A stretch of DNA of 64,000 bases, taken from Riptortus pedestris. Lineage: Eukaryota; Arthropoda; Insecta; Hemiptera; Alydidae. A program made the position numbers and the translations under genes. The notes under the pieces were generated by a model. The model did no database searches. It was not told where the DNA came from and saw only the letters and a program-made list of their open reading frames with translations. This document shows, piece after piece, positions 1-9,913 of the stretch. Where the stretch lies: positions 129,432,001 through 129,496,000 of the forward strand of contig CM032230.1 in the NCBI GenBank assembly GCA_019009955.1. The letters are read 5' to 3'. The first letter of the stretch is position 1. Each line of letters begins with the position of its first letter.

Positions 1-232
1 CATTATTTATACACCTTTTAATTTGAAATAAGATTGGTTCTAAACAAGTATGCGATCCGACAGTAACGGAGATATTGCTAATTTTCGAAAATCCTCCCGT
101 CTAACCCCCCCCCCCCCTCGACCTGGTCCGACTTCAGCCGTGAACGAACTTGATCTGTCTTTTTACATACAAAGTGTAAATATGGAGTGTGGTAACAATC
201 AAGCAAAATTTGCGACCACTAGAGCGTTAACA

Positions 233-289
<57 letters not shown>

Positions 290-405
290 GAACGGACCTC
301 ATTTTCGTCATCTCCTGGGTAGGATCGATGGACATTTGAAGAACATTTTCGGAAATCACGTCATGAGTACGACCTCAATAGCTGATTTCCCCTAAGGGAA
401 ATCTG
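1..405 (-). mobile_element. HINE (Helentron-like) copy, cut by window edge
   Basis: The 5' half of the dominant repeat lies here in minus orientation. Its 5' terminus reads (plus strand) GGGAAATCTGCTAAA near 393-406, preceded by the conserved CTCAATAGCTGATTTCCCC block. Inward are the 'TCATCTCCTGGGTAGGATCG' block, a (TA)n tract at about 236-284, the block with GCGACCACTAGAGCG, and a C-rich run at 107-118 (the complement of the family's G-rich tract). The 3' half lies outside the window. The 90-residue reading frame crossing it encodes an Ile-Tyr run from the microsatellite and is not a gene. Confidence 0.75.
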
Positions 406-439
406 CTAAAGTAGGTAGGATAAAAAAATTGGCTACGCT

Positions 440-680
440 TCCACAGTATAGTGCCACCTGCCAACTCAAAATCTGCTAAAAGTTCAATGAAAACAATATT
501 TGGTATTTAGTATTCAAATAAAGTGCTTCACAAGAGAATAACGTGTTGTTAATATGGCATGAGTTGGAGTGGGGGTTTACTCAAGGCCGAAAACTAAAAA
601 AATCCAAATATCTCGGTTAATATTTAAGATAGTGTTAAACAAACGTACATGACAACATTTATAGAACATATGTTTTTTAA
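440..680 (-). mobile_element. HINE internal fragment
   Basis: A degenerate piece of the HINE interior. The recognisable parts are the 'AAAGTTCAATGAAAACAATA' segment, the 'GGGGGTTTACTCAAGG' segment and the 'ATATCTCGGTTAATATT' segment, in the order expected for a minus-strand copy. It lacks both termini and the microsatellite. Confidence 0.5.
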
Positions 681-808
681 TTGGCCCCTTCGGGCAATTG
701 TAACATTTTTTCCTTCCAGTCGTGAATTATAAATAAAATTTGACTACGTTTGTTGTCCGTCTGTAACCAGTGTTGTTGCTCTTCATTTTGAACAATAGCT
801 TTGACTGA

Positions 809-1073
809 GTTTTAGCAGATTTCCATCAAGGGAAATCAGCTGTTCAGGTCGTACTCATGGCGCGATTTTCAAGGAAAAAAAATTGGGGCGACGAGTAAAC
901 CCTTCCTCCCATTCATGCAATTCTAACAATAAGCTGTTATATCATGTACCATATTAATTGAACCCTAAATACCAAATATTGTTCTCATTGGACTTTTACT
1001 TTTTGAGATAAATGCAAATGCGTGACTCAAGTGGGAAATCTGCTTAGTTAATGTGGCTCCTGCATGACGGAAT
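809..1073 (+). mobile_element. HINE short, internally deleted copy
   Basis: The 5' end TTTTAGCAGATTTCC is followed by the palindrome and 'GTCGTACTCATGGCGCG'. The copy then jumps directly into the 3' interior and ends GGGAAATCTGCTTAGTTAATG...CATGACGGAATTG. The microsatellite and central blocks are missing, so about 265 bp carries both ends. This is useful for locating the minimal termini. Confidence 0.65.
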
Positions 1074-1740
1074 TGTTTATATCATTATGGTTTTTGGGTA
1101 TTCTTGGGTATAATGTGCATTTTAAATTTTTTTTTTGTTTACTCAGTTTTTTTAATGCTTTCTATACTGCAGTACCCCTGCAATATAGGGATTCATTTCT
1201 AATTCTCCATCATTTCTTTTTTAGTTGTCAATTGAGCAAAATCTCCTTATTTTGGATTTTCTTAAATAAAATACTACTCGTGATCATGAAGAATGCTAAC
1301 ACGTTATACTCTGTATTATTTTGAGGTTGTAAATAAATGTTTGTGTAGTTTTCGTCGGAAATTCGTTCTCACGTCGCTTTCACTCCTTGGTTTATTTCAA
1401 AACACGGGAGCATTTCAATTTATCTTACGTTTTGTCAAAAGCCTAAAGCTTTTTACTAATTCACAAATGGAAAACCACAAGTTAGTTGGTATATACTCAA
1501 GCTAATTTCCCGAGGGAGGCCAATCGTTTGTCCCGGATAACCGTGGAAAAAGGACTCTGTTTTTTCGGGTCTCGGAAAACTTCCACTGCGCTTAAAAGGT
1601 TAAAGGTTTTAATCAACGAGACAACCTAGACATTATTTAGATTCCTGTTTTTCCCAACGAATTTTCTTTATCAGGCTCATTATTAAACCATATGAGCCTT
1701 ATCTAGTAGCTTGGTTGTAGATATGATTTTTCAAAAATGA
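1074..1740. other. No recognised gene
   Basis: AT-rich sequence with two short overlapping reading frames (86 and 70 codons). Their composition is Phe/Leu-rich, as expected of translated AT-rich noncoding DNA. I recognise no domain, repeat terminus or RNA gene. Confidence 0.5.
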
Positions 1741-1970
1741 TTATTATTATTATTATTTATTAACGTAACTTTTTGCAACTAAGGCTAATTGGGACGGGTT
1801 ATCTACAGGTCACCACCCTTTTCTAGCCAGGGTGGGGTTTAGGATATTATTTAATGAATTTCATCACTAAATAATTTCCTTTTCCCAGGCGAGAATCGAA
1901 CTCGCCACTCTAGTTTTACCATGTGAGATAAAGGTCAACACTTTATCTCACATGGCTAACCTGAGCCCCC
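1741..1970 (-). mobile_element. tRNA-derived SINE, full length
   Basis: A minus-strand copy of the window's SINE. Read on its own strand, it starts GGGGGCTCAGGTTAGCCATG, contains a B-box-like element matching GAGTTCGATTC, and runs through the body motif ACCTGTAGATAACCCGTCCC. It ends in a TAA-repeat tail, seen here as (TTA)n at 1741-1757. The T-arm-like stem in sister copies (GGCGG GTTCGATTC CCGCC) supports a tRNA origin. The partner LINE supplying the tail is not identified. Confidence 0.85.
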
Positions 1971-1999
1971 ATAAATGATTAATAGAAGATTGTAATCCT

Positions 2000-2305
2000 A
2001 TAATAAATTTTCACGTCAGTAAATTCAAAAAAAAATATGTCACTTATTTAGAGTGGTGTCGAGATTTTTAAGGAAATTAAATTCTACCAAAATTGTATTT
2101 CTAAACACAATTTGCTCCTTACATTTTGTCGGTAGAAGAAATATTAATAAATATATTAATAAAGTAATCGTTTTAGATTAAAATTCCTACTCTTAATTTG
2201 TCATTCTTGGACGTTGGGATAATTGACTTACAAATATAAAAATCCATAGAAATCCTCCTGGCCAATTTTCAGTGATTGCGTTCGGAAGAGAAAGAAGCTC
2301 TTCAG
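2000..2305 (+). repeat. Interspersed repeat F, uninterrupted copy
   Basis: This matches the two sides of the insertion at 9630-11958. Shared segments include 'TTTCTAAACACAATTTGCTCC', 'AATATTAATAAATATATTAA', 'GGGATAATTGACTTACAAAT' and 'CCTGGCCAATTTTCAGTG'. It therefore serves as an empty-site reference for that transposon. It runs directly into the HINE copy starting near 2308. Its class is unknown and no coding potential was seen. Confidence 0.65.
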
Positions 2306-2429
2306 TTTTAACAGATTTCCCTTATAGGAAATTACCAATTGAGGACGTACTCATGACGCGATTTTCAAAAATTGTCTTCAAATATCCATCGATCCTACCC
2401 AGGAGATGACGAAAATGAAGTCCTTTCAA

Positions 2430-2471
<42 letters not shown>

Positions 2472-3054
2472 TGTTACGTTTTATTACCAAAACCAGTAAT
2501 AAACGTTTTTATTAAGAGTTCTTTTGGATTGCAAAATTAAATACTCGCAAGATTCACAGTTTTTATCACTGCACTATTTGTTTCACAATGCACAATACAC
2601 TTGGTAATTATTCTTAATTACTACTCACAGTATACACTGATAACGTCACTGTTCTTCAGATTACACAGTCCAACAATTCATTCACGGTCACTGAAATTCA
2701 CAACAAGACGGCACTGCACTGTCCTTTTCTTCGCGGCACTGCACTGTCTTAAACACGGCACTAAACTGTTACTTACAGTCAGGGCGCAACACTGTTCTTC
2801 TTATAAAAACACTTTACCGCACCGCACTAAGTCGCACTGTAGCACTGATGTGAACATCAAGACAGGTGAGAATAAAACTGACTGCTCGCGGCTGGCCGTT
2901 CTTATATAGGTTGTCGGCATACATCAAAGGGGAATTGTCTGGACCCCTCGACGTCTGGCTGGAAGGTACTGGTAGGAGCTAGGCCATTCTGTCGGCTTCT
3001 TTGATCTATATCGCACTTCCCAAATACGGGACTCTCTGCTAATCCTTCATTTTC

Positions 3055-3060
<6 letters not shown>
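2472..3060 (-). mobile_element. Solo LTR of a retrotransposon
   Basis: On its own strand it begins TGTTGTGAAAATG and ends CGTAACA, giving the TG...CA ends of an LTR. It shares its 3' half with the copies at 4608-5148 and 14077-14692, including an 'AGTGCAGTGCCG'-type run. A TATATAAG box on the minus strand at 2901-2908 is followed by an Inr-like CAGTCAGTTTT. No gag, pol or second LTR is nearby, so it is a solo LTR, presumably from LTR-LTR recombination. The 102-codon plus-strand frame across it is spurious. Confidence 0.8.
2901..2908 (-). promoter_or_regulatory. TATA box of solo LTR
   Basis: TATATAAG on the minus strand inside the LTR. The arthropod initiator-like CAGTCAGT lies about 25 bases downstream. 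This spacing is typical of a Pol II core promoter in an LTR. Confidence 0.55.
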
Positions 3061-3118
<58 letters not shown>

Positions 3119-3429
3119 CCAAACTCGATATTTAAAAGTTTTATGTAAAAATAAAGATCAAGTTTGTTAATGGCTAAAATTGGACCAGTGGGAGAGGGTA
3201 GAATTTTTGAAAATTCGAAATATCTCCGTTACTATACGTCGGATCGAAAAATTGTATAGAATAAATCTTATTGCAAATTAAATTTGCTATAAATATTGTT
3301 ATATATATTTATTCTCTATTTTTTTTTATCTGTATAATTTTTAACTAAATAAATTTATTGTATATAATTATTTAAATTATACATATTCACATAAATTGAC
3401 CTAATTTTATAACGAATAAATTAAATTAT

Positions 3430-3825
3430 TAAATAAATATGTGCAGGATAAAAGTTGTTTAGGTTGTTATTTTGAGTAACTTTTGTCATATTCACTTTTG
3501 TCGTATAACAAAGTATAAACGAGATATACAATAAAAAATTAAAGTGTGAGACAACAATTTTATTGGGGACTAACGATTGAACCGAACTTAACAAAATTCT
3601 GTATTGAATTAGCATTTATTCTTCCATGATTATATGCTAAATTAAATTTTTTAGGTTCGAACGGGAGTGGGTTCATTTTATTTTTGTTTTTAGGCATACT
3701 TGCACGCAACAAAATTTGTTTTCTGTATTATTAAAAGTAGCTTTTGTTCTAAAAATAATATTATTAAATTTAATATCCTAATCGCTTGATATATCATGCA
3801 GGACAACGTCTGTCGGGTCCGCTAG
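3430..3825 (+). mobile_element. Non-autonomous Helitron, variant C
   Basis: The 3' end is GGACAACGTCTGTCGGGTCC followed by GCTAG and then a T. A stem (GGAC/GTCC) sits just before CTAG, and CTAG|T is the canonical Helitron 3' boundary. The interior ('GTTATTTTGAGTAACTTTTG', 'AAACGAGATATAC') is shared with variant B elements at 30306, 40034 and 52044. The 5' end is not clearly preserved. Confidence 0.65.
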
Positions 3826-3836
3826 TATAAGTATAA

Positions 3837-4557
3837 AAGTCCGTGACGCAGGGGCTGCGTAAACTAAGAAGATTTCCCTCGTGAAATTTAGTAATTGATA
3901 AATCTACATACTGGTAACACAACACCACCGTGAATAAATACAAACGGAATTAACAAATGTTTCATCCAATTTCAATAACCTGCCGACAGGAAGCATTAGA
4001 AATGTAAACAAACGAGTCTGCCCACCTCACACCGGAAAGAAAAACAATTACTGAAATATATCAGAATATAACATATTAATTTTATTGAGAACTATTTACT
4101 ATATCTAGTACTGTAATTAAAAATGAGTCAGAATAATTGTTATCTCAATCAATCAAATTTTAGTAGTCCAAAACCTTAAGACGCGTGGGGGGGGGGGTCA
4201 CCAGGTCATATTTGCATGTATCTCATATAATAAAAGTCTCTAGAACACAATTTTTAGTATTTAAGCTTCGACTAATGTGATTTATTATGTAGCAGAGTAT
4301 TGTTAATGTAACTTGAGTAGAAGTGGCGGTTTGCTGAAAACTGAAAAATGCAAATATCTCGGTTAATATTCGAGATAGTGAATAAATTTATATAACAATA
4401 ATTATAGCACATTTAATTTTCAATAAGATTGGTTCTATATAATTTTTCGATCCGACATATGGTAACGGGGGACTTGATCTTTCTTTTTACATAAAACGAA
4501 TAAATATCGAGTTTGGTAACGGTTCATCAATAATTGCGACCGCTAGAGCGGTATCAG

Positions 4558-4609
<52 letters not shown>

Positions 4610-5144
4610 TTGCGAGAATTGAATGAGTGGGCGAATACACAGAGAGAGCCGCATGAGTGGAGGGACAAAGACTAGGGGAACGAGCGAATCTAATTAGGGA
4701 CCTTCCAGGAAGAACTGGAACCTTTATGCACTAGTTTGACATTCTACAAGCATTTAAAAGGGACTCTCACAGTACCCTCAGTCAGTGATTGCTCGACGGT
4801 CTTCGAGGGATGTTCAGCGCGACTTAATGCAGTGCGGTAAAGTGTTGTGCCGTGAAGGACAGTGTTGTGCCGTGTCTGTAAGTAACAGTTTATGGCGTGT
4901 TTAAGACAGTGCAGTGCCGCGAAGTAAAGGACAGTGACCGTGAGTGAATTATTGAACTGTGTGATCTGAACGACAGTGACACTATCAGTGTAATTTTGTG
5001 AGTAGTAATAATTAACCAAGAGTATTGTGTATTGTACAATAAATTGTGCAGTGATAAACTGTGAACTTATGTGTGTTTAATTTTCCAATCCAAAAGAACT
5101 CTTATTAACAACGTTTTATTACTGGTTTTGTAATAAAAAAACGT

Positions 5145-5192
<48 letters not shown>

Positions 5193-5322
5193 TTTTGAAC
5201 GGACCTCATTTTCGGCATCTCCTGGGTAGGATCGATAGACGTTTGAAGAAAAGTTCCGAAAATTGCGTTATGAGTACAACCTCAATAGCTGATTTCCCTG
5301 ATTTTAAGGGAAATCTGCTAAA
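3837..5322 (-). mobile_element. HINE copy split by a solo LTR
   Basis: A long-subfamily copy. The 3' end appears as AAAGTCCGTGACGCAGGGGC at 3838, and the 5' end as GGGAAATCTGCTAAAAG near 5308-5322. The (TA)n tract (4561-4606 and 5149-5189) is split by the LTR at 4608-5148. A G-run lies at 4189-4197. Without the LTR the element is about 945 bp. Confidence 0.8.
4608..5148 (+). mobile_element. Solo LTR of a retrotransposon
   Basis: TGTTGCGAG...CGTAACA, 541 bp, plus strand. TTTAAAAG at 4753-4760 sits upstream of an initiator-like CTCAGTCAGTG. AATAAA at 5038-5043 is a plausible polyadenylation signal. Repeated AGTGTTGTGCCGTG-like units occupy the middle. It lies in a (TA)n tract, so the target duplication cannot be read. 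The 91-codon reverse frame is spurious. Confidence 0.8.
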
Positions 5323-6360
5323 AGTTATTCAATAATGTGTGAATAAATTAATTGAGATCATATTAGAATTTTTTTTTAAAGAAAAAGAACTACTTCACGT
5401 AACTTATTATATTATGGTAATATTTGACGGAAATAAACACATTTAATCTCATCATTGAACCACATACAATTGTTTCTCAACCTCAATATAATAATGTGTT
5501 TTCCTTCTCGATTCCAAAATTAATGGTATCTGTTATATGTGGCTACACTGTTCAAGAAGGAAGGTTATAATGAATATAGGAAGAAGGAACCGGATGTTTG
5601 TGATGTGTAGTATTATGTTGATGTACAGTTAAACATGTGTTCTATAATAATAATGATAAACAGAATTTATATATGATTTGTGTATGTTTTATTACCAGGA
5701 CTAATCGTTAAAACAGTATCAAAGGTATTTATGTCTTGTCTTATCCCAGACTCAGAAGACCCGGATAATATTTGAAATAATGTAAATCGACGTGCCATAA
5801 AAATAGAACATATCGCTCTATTTTAAAATTCCGAGGGCGGAAACTGTGGTGATACGATTAGTTCTGAGCTCAAAGATTTTATGTAAAACAGGAAGTTGAT
5901 AAGGGAAGGAAAGAGGGTTGTATATTAGTGCCCTTTCTCCCGGTAGATGGCGCTAAGGAGATCACTAAGTGGATCTTCGTGACTGAAATTCTAACTAAGC
6001 CCTGCACTCATATCAAGTTTCAATTTGTTTTACCCCCTTCTTCACTAATAGCCACTTATTCTTTAAATATTATCAATTATTCAGTTAAAATTGAAATTTA
6101 TTCATCATATCCTGTATAATAATTCTAAATTTATGCCATGAACGGAACTTAATTAGATCTGAAATCCAATACTTTCTTTAGAAAGGATCCTCATCCTCTA
6201 CAATTTTATAAGAAATTCTTTTGGAGACATTCCAAGTTCAAGGAGCATTGTGGGTGTCTGCGGAAAAAAACATCTCTTTAATTAAAAAGAAAAAAAGTAA
6301 TAAAGAATTGTAACCATTAATGGCAAAAATTTAAACTTCAAACTGTTAATTCAACGTATT
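5323..6360. other. No recognised gene
   Basis: AT-rich sequence without a repeat terminus that I recognise. A 63-codon frame at 5928-6119 has no family signature. Nothing else is supportable. Confidence 0.45.
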
Positions 6361-6475
6361 TGTTATTATTATTATTTATTTATGTCCACTTTTTGCTACT
6401 ATGGCTAATTGAGACGGGTTATCTACAGGTTACCACCATTTTCTATCCAGGGTGGGGCTAAAGATTTTATTTAAT
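6361..6475 (-). mobile_element. SINE 3' fragment
   Basis: Tail (TTA)n and SINE body on the minus strand up to the ATTTTATTTAAT segment. The tRNA-like head is missing. The homologous body motif is GGGACGGGTTATCTACAGGT, with small changes here. Confidence 0.75.
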
Positions 6476-7205
6476 ATGTGCGTTAGCTTTAAGCAACAAA
6501 AACCATTAGCATATACACCTACTATTTCGAAAAGATGATAGTCCGGAAAAGAAGAAACATTTATAAAAATAATTCAAAGAGAGAGAGGCATTGTCTACTG
6601 ACAGGAAACTAACAGTGTTACCCATCGTTGAATTAGAAATGGGCTCTAGTTCGTGGAAATTATAAGCAAATAGACAAATTTATTTATTTATTCATATTAT
6701 AATCGTATTTCGCAACAGGGGCGATTGAGCGACGTATCAGTTTACATATTTACGAAAGTATGTTCATTTCTGCATATGTTTAGAGAAGTGTCCTACATAA
6801 TAATTTTTAGAAAATGTTGTTTAATGAAAAATGACGTTAATGTACTGGCTACGGTCATGTAGTAATTCTTTCAAAGTGTATGGTATGTCTATGTGAGTCC
6901 TTAGGTAGCAGTCAGTTAGTATATGTTTTATAGTAAGTCTACGGTTGAATTAATGTATTCGGAAACCAATTGATATTAGAATTGTTTCCCGTCGATAACT
7001 ATAAATATTGGACGGTATGAAAAATATTATAGAGCCACTCTTGTTAAACTATTGATGCCCAGTTCTTCTGTACATCTGTTAACTCTAATATTAAGCCAGC
7101 TGTTAGCACTTCCTTGTTTTCAGTCTGCAATAAACCCCCACTACTACTCATTTGATTTTGACTTGGAAATAGAGAATATATGGTGTGAAAAGACGTTACT
7201 AGAGT
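6476..7205. other. No recognised gene
   Basis: No recognisable element. A 72-codon frame starts at 7052 but ends in degenerate HINE 3' sequence (GGGAAATCTGCTTAGTTTAT, 7217-7236), which argues against coding. Confidence 0.4.
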
Positions 7206-7440
7206 GTTATACCAACTGGGAAATCTGCTTAGTTTATGAAGCCCATGCGTTACTGACTTTTGTAATATAAGTATTAAAAAAAATTGATTCTTTTTTTCTT
7301 TTCTTCAAAAGTGAAATTTTGAACGGACCCCATTTTCGTCATCTCCTGGGTAGGATCGATGGTCATTTGAAGACATTTTTCGAAACTCGCGTCATGAGTA
7401 CGACCTCACTAACTGATTTCCCTCAAGGGAAATCTGCTAA
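7206..7440. mobile_element. HINE end fragments
   Basis: A degenerate plus-strand 3' end (7210-7262, ending ACTGACTTTTG) is followed at 7316-7440 by a clean minus-strand 5' end, with 'TCATCTCCTGGGTAGGATCG' and GGGAAATCTGCTAA. Two separate copies are juxtaposed. Confidence 0.6.
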
Positions 7441-7879
7441 TATGGTGAGATGGCATTACTAGAAAGTCATACTATAGCGCGTGGGAATCTTGCATAGTTT
7501 ACGCAGTTCATGAGGACTTCAGTAATTTAACTTTTAAAGAATTCTATAAATACATTATTTTCAGAAGACTCCAGAAAACACCAAATGACTCAGCTGATAA
7601 ACAGCTGATGCTTTTCAAGACCTTGAAAATGGCGGGTGTAGAGCGCAGACCCAGTTTCTTCTGAATGGCGAAACATCCCTCTTCATTCTGGCTAAGAGGC
7701 TTAAAGCATCTCCCAGTATGAGGCGGCTTTGGAGTTCCTCGGGGTATTACAATAGGTCTCTTATGCACGGAAATAAATACCTCCTTCACAGATCTCATTA
7801 GTTTTTACTGAATTTCCTTCCTATAACTAAAATACTTTTATCGCTGAATATAAGGATGGAAAATTAAAAAAAACTCTTT
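7441..7879. other. Degenerate repeat and one unassigned frame
   Basis: Begins with another worn HINE 3' end (about 7480-7525). A minus-strand frame of 84 codons at 7544-7798 (starting MRSVKEVF) is less biased than most frames here but matches no family I know. It could be a fragment of a host exon or of an old element. It is not called as a gene. Confidence 0.3.
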
Positions 7880-8100
7880 CATGCATGGGTTGCAGTAACT
7901 AAGAAGATTTTTAAATTTGTCTCAAAAGTTCAATGAGAAAAATTCTTGTTATTTAGGCTTCAAATAAAGTCCTTCATAATATATCAGATATAAACTGTTA
8001 ATGTACAGGAGCAGTCGAGACGGTTTACTAAAGACCATAAACTAAAACAAAATGAAAATATCTCGGTTAATAATCAAGATACTTTAACGTTCTTATGTTA
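7880..8100 (-). mobile_element. HINE 3' fragment interrupted by Merlin insertion
   Basis: A worn 3' end (GGGTTGCAGTAACTAAGAAG) plus interior segments up to 'ATATCTCGGTTAATAATCAA'. It stops close to the Merlin target duplication at 8101-8108. Confidence 0.55.
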
Positions 8101-8108
8101 AATAGATG

Positions 8109-8819
8109 GGTACTTGTGTATTATATCCACCACATTCTAGTTCCAATGTAGAGTGCGCCACTGTTTTAAGTAGTACGATTGCTCGCCGGCAAAGGAGGTT
8201 ATAATTGCCTTATAACCTTCTAAGGAATTATAATGCTAAATAAAATAAAACACAATTTTTAAAAATAAAACATTTTATTAGACTTTCACTCACATTTCGG
8301 CGCAAAATATGTGGATATAGAATTTAAAATGCACTGAAATGTGTCTTCATTTCCTTTTGCATGATGCTTTTAGTTGTTTTTTGCAAAAATTGATAGATGT
8401 TAATTCGTCGCACCAGCAGTAAATGAACTTTAAAGCATTACAAAATGGAATTTTATTTCCTTCAAACCAATTCCCAATCCAAAGGCCAACTTGCTCACCA
8501 CACTTTCTTATATTGCACTTCCAAAACATAGTTTTTCCAAAATAAAGTTTCATACTATGCGATTTAGAACACTTTCTTCTCCTGGGCAAAAGATTTCTCT
8601 TCTGTAAATATTTCACTGCCTCTTCTTCACTTGTTGGCAAATCCCAAAGAAGCATTTTTAAACGAATAAGAAACACTAAACAGCACAATAAACAGTAAAC
8701 GCAACTATAACAAAAGATAACCTCATTAGCCTGGGAGAGCTATCGTAGCACTTCAGGCGTAAAACAGTGGCGCACTCTACATTGGAATTAGCATGTGGTG
8801 GATATAATACACAAGTACC
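8109..8819 (-). mobile_element. Merlin-type DNA transposon with 8-bp TSD
   Basis: A 711-bp element bounded by perfect 8-bp direct repeats AATAGATG (8101-8108 and 8820-8827). Terminal inverted repeats of 60 bp (8109-8168 and 8760-8819) start GGTACTTGTG and differ at two positions. GG ends, an 8-bp duplication and an internal ISXO2/Merlin-like protein fragment place it in the Merlin superfamily. At 711 bp it is too short for a full transposase, so it is a non-autonomous, internally truncated derivative. Confidence 0.88.
8347..8655 (-). pseudogene. Merlin transposase N-terminal fragment
   Basis: About 102 codons starting MLLWDLPTSEEEAV (an upstream in-frame Met at 8688 is also possible). The protein has the layout of the N-terminal region of ISXO2-like/Merlin transposases: a leader helix, 'LLPRRRKC', a degenerate zinc-ribbon with later cysteines ('WKCNIRKCG'), then 'GNWFEGNKIPF' followed by a hydrophobic 'FIYCW' segment. 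These enzymes cut and paste the element through a DDE-type domain. That domain is absent because the frame stops at 8347, while family members are usually around 300 residues. It lies wholly inside the inverted repeats. The fragment is open without internal stops, so the copy is fairly young or derives from a short active deletion form. Confidence 0.75.
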
Positions 8820-8827
8820 AATAGATG

Positions 8828-9052
8828 CATTAAATAAATGCAAATGTTCTAAACACAATAATATTTCTGTTTGTTTGTAGCATATGCATATTTGAAGATT
8901 ATCAAAAGAAGGAGCTACATATATATGTGCACTGAATGAAAGGCAGAAGAAAACACTAGCCTCCACAACTTCTGATCTTCACAGCTGGCTCGCTCCGTTG
9001 CCACGGCAACGCTCACCACGTTCCCATGACAACGAATGCTGCCGCTATAATA
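8828..9052. other. No recognised gene
   Basis: Short sequence between the Merlin element and a HINE fragment. It contains GTTGCCACGGCAACG at 8998-9012, a small perfect palindrome. The minus-strand frame at 8676-8966 reads through the Merlin inverted repeat and is not a gene. Confidence 0.35.
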
Positions 9053-9245
9053 CTAAAAAAAGCGTACATCATATCATTTATAGACTAATACACTTGTAAT
9101 AACATTGGTTCTATAACAAAGATATTAAGAATTTTCGAAATTCCCCCCTCCCACTGGTTTGATTTCAGACATTAGCAAATTTGATCTTTAGTTTTACATA
9201 GAATGTCTGAATACCGATCAAACAAAAATTGCGACAGACATGGTG
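9053..9245 (-). mobile_element. HINE internal fragment
   Basis: Minus-strand interior with 'AACATTGGTTCTATAAC', 'TTTTCGAAATTCCCCCC' and 'GATCAAACAAAAATTGCGAC'. It has no microsatellite and no termini. Confidence 0.55.
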
Positions 9246-9539
9246 CACATGGTTATTTCCTATAAGGGGATCCTATATGTTAATCGCTATGTCTGTTGAA
9301 ATCTAATTAATGTTATTCCAATCCCCACTCTTATAAAGTAACCTAAGTTGACAACATGCAATTCTTGATACATATTCAAAAATATGTATCACAATTCTAT
9401 CAAGGCATCAAGTTGGAAGGTTAATAAACTCTATTTAATTTCTAATAAAAATGTGGAAATGTACCTATAAAACTAAATAACGTATATTTAGTGACCGGAA
9501 ATCAGAGGTCTAAATTTTAAAACATCTAAATATAAATAT

Positions 9540-9629
9540 AGATTTAAGAACAAAACTGTAATTCTAAACGCAATTTGCTGTTTACATTTTGTTGATAAAA
9601 TCAATATTAATAAATACATTGATAAATAA
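9540..9629 (+). repeat. Repeat F copy, left part (split)
   Basis: Matches 2085-2163 and stops at the transposon boundary at 9629/9630. It continues on the other side at 11959-12105. Confidence 0.65.
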
Positions 9630-9740
9630 CACAGGCCAACAAAAAAAACCTTTTTGAAAACTTTTTTAATTTTAATAGCTGATCTTGATAGATTTTTATG
9701 TGCTGAATCCAAATCTGCTCGTAGTTTTTATGTATCACCC
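9630..9740. repeat. Left terminal inverted repeat
   Basis: Left arm of the CACAG-ended transposon. Its reverse complement aligns with 11857-11958 through three well-kept blocks, the outermost 11 bases being identical. Confidence 0.75.
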
Positions 9741-9913
9741 TTAGTTTCAAAGCAAAATGTATTTTATTAAAAAGAAAGATAGTTCTAACGGCTGAAATCG
9801 AACCATTTACAGTATATAGGGAAATCAATGAAACACTGTAGAATCGTAAAAATGGTTTGTATTTTACAGTAAAATACTTGGATAGTAATGTACTTTATGT
9901 GATGATACAAGGT

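Larger units (their letters stand above)
2308..3330 (+). mobile_element. HINE copy split by a solo LTR
   Basis: The 5' end (TTTTAACAGATTTCCC, one change from consensus) is followed by the 'CATCGATCCTACCCAGGAGA' block and a (TA)n tract from 2437. The tract is interrupted by an LTR at 2472-3060 and resumes at 3061-3116. The interior continues through 'ACCAAACTCGATATTT' and 'AATATCTCCGTTACTATACG' to about 3330, where the 3' end is lost. Confidence 0.75.

Noticed and set aside
5928..6119. Small unassigned frames (also 7052, 7544, 12965, 28900, 38463, 57149, 62589)
   Set aside because: Each is 60-85 codons with no domain, no splice or promoter context that I can defend, and lengths expected by chance in 64 kb.
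8676..8966. 96-codon minus frame beside the Merlin element
   Set aside because: It crosses the Merlin terminal repeat and flank, which cannot be an ancestral coding unit.
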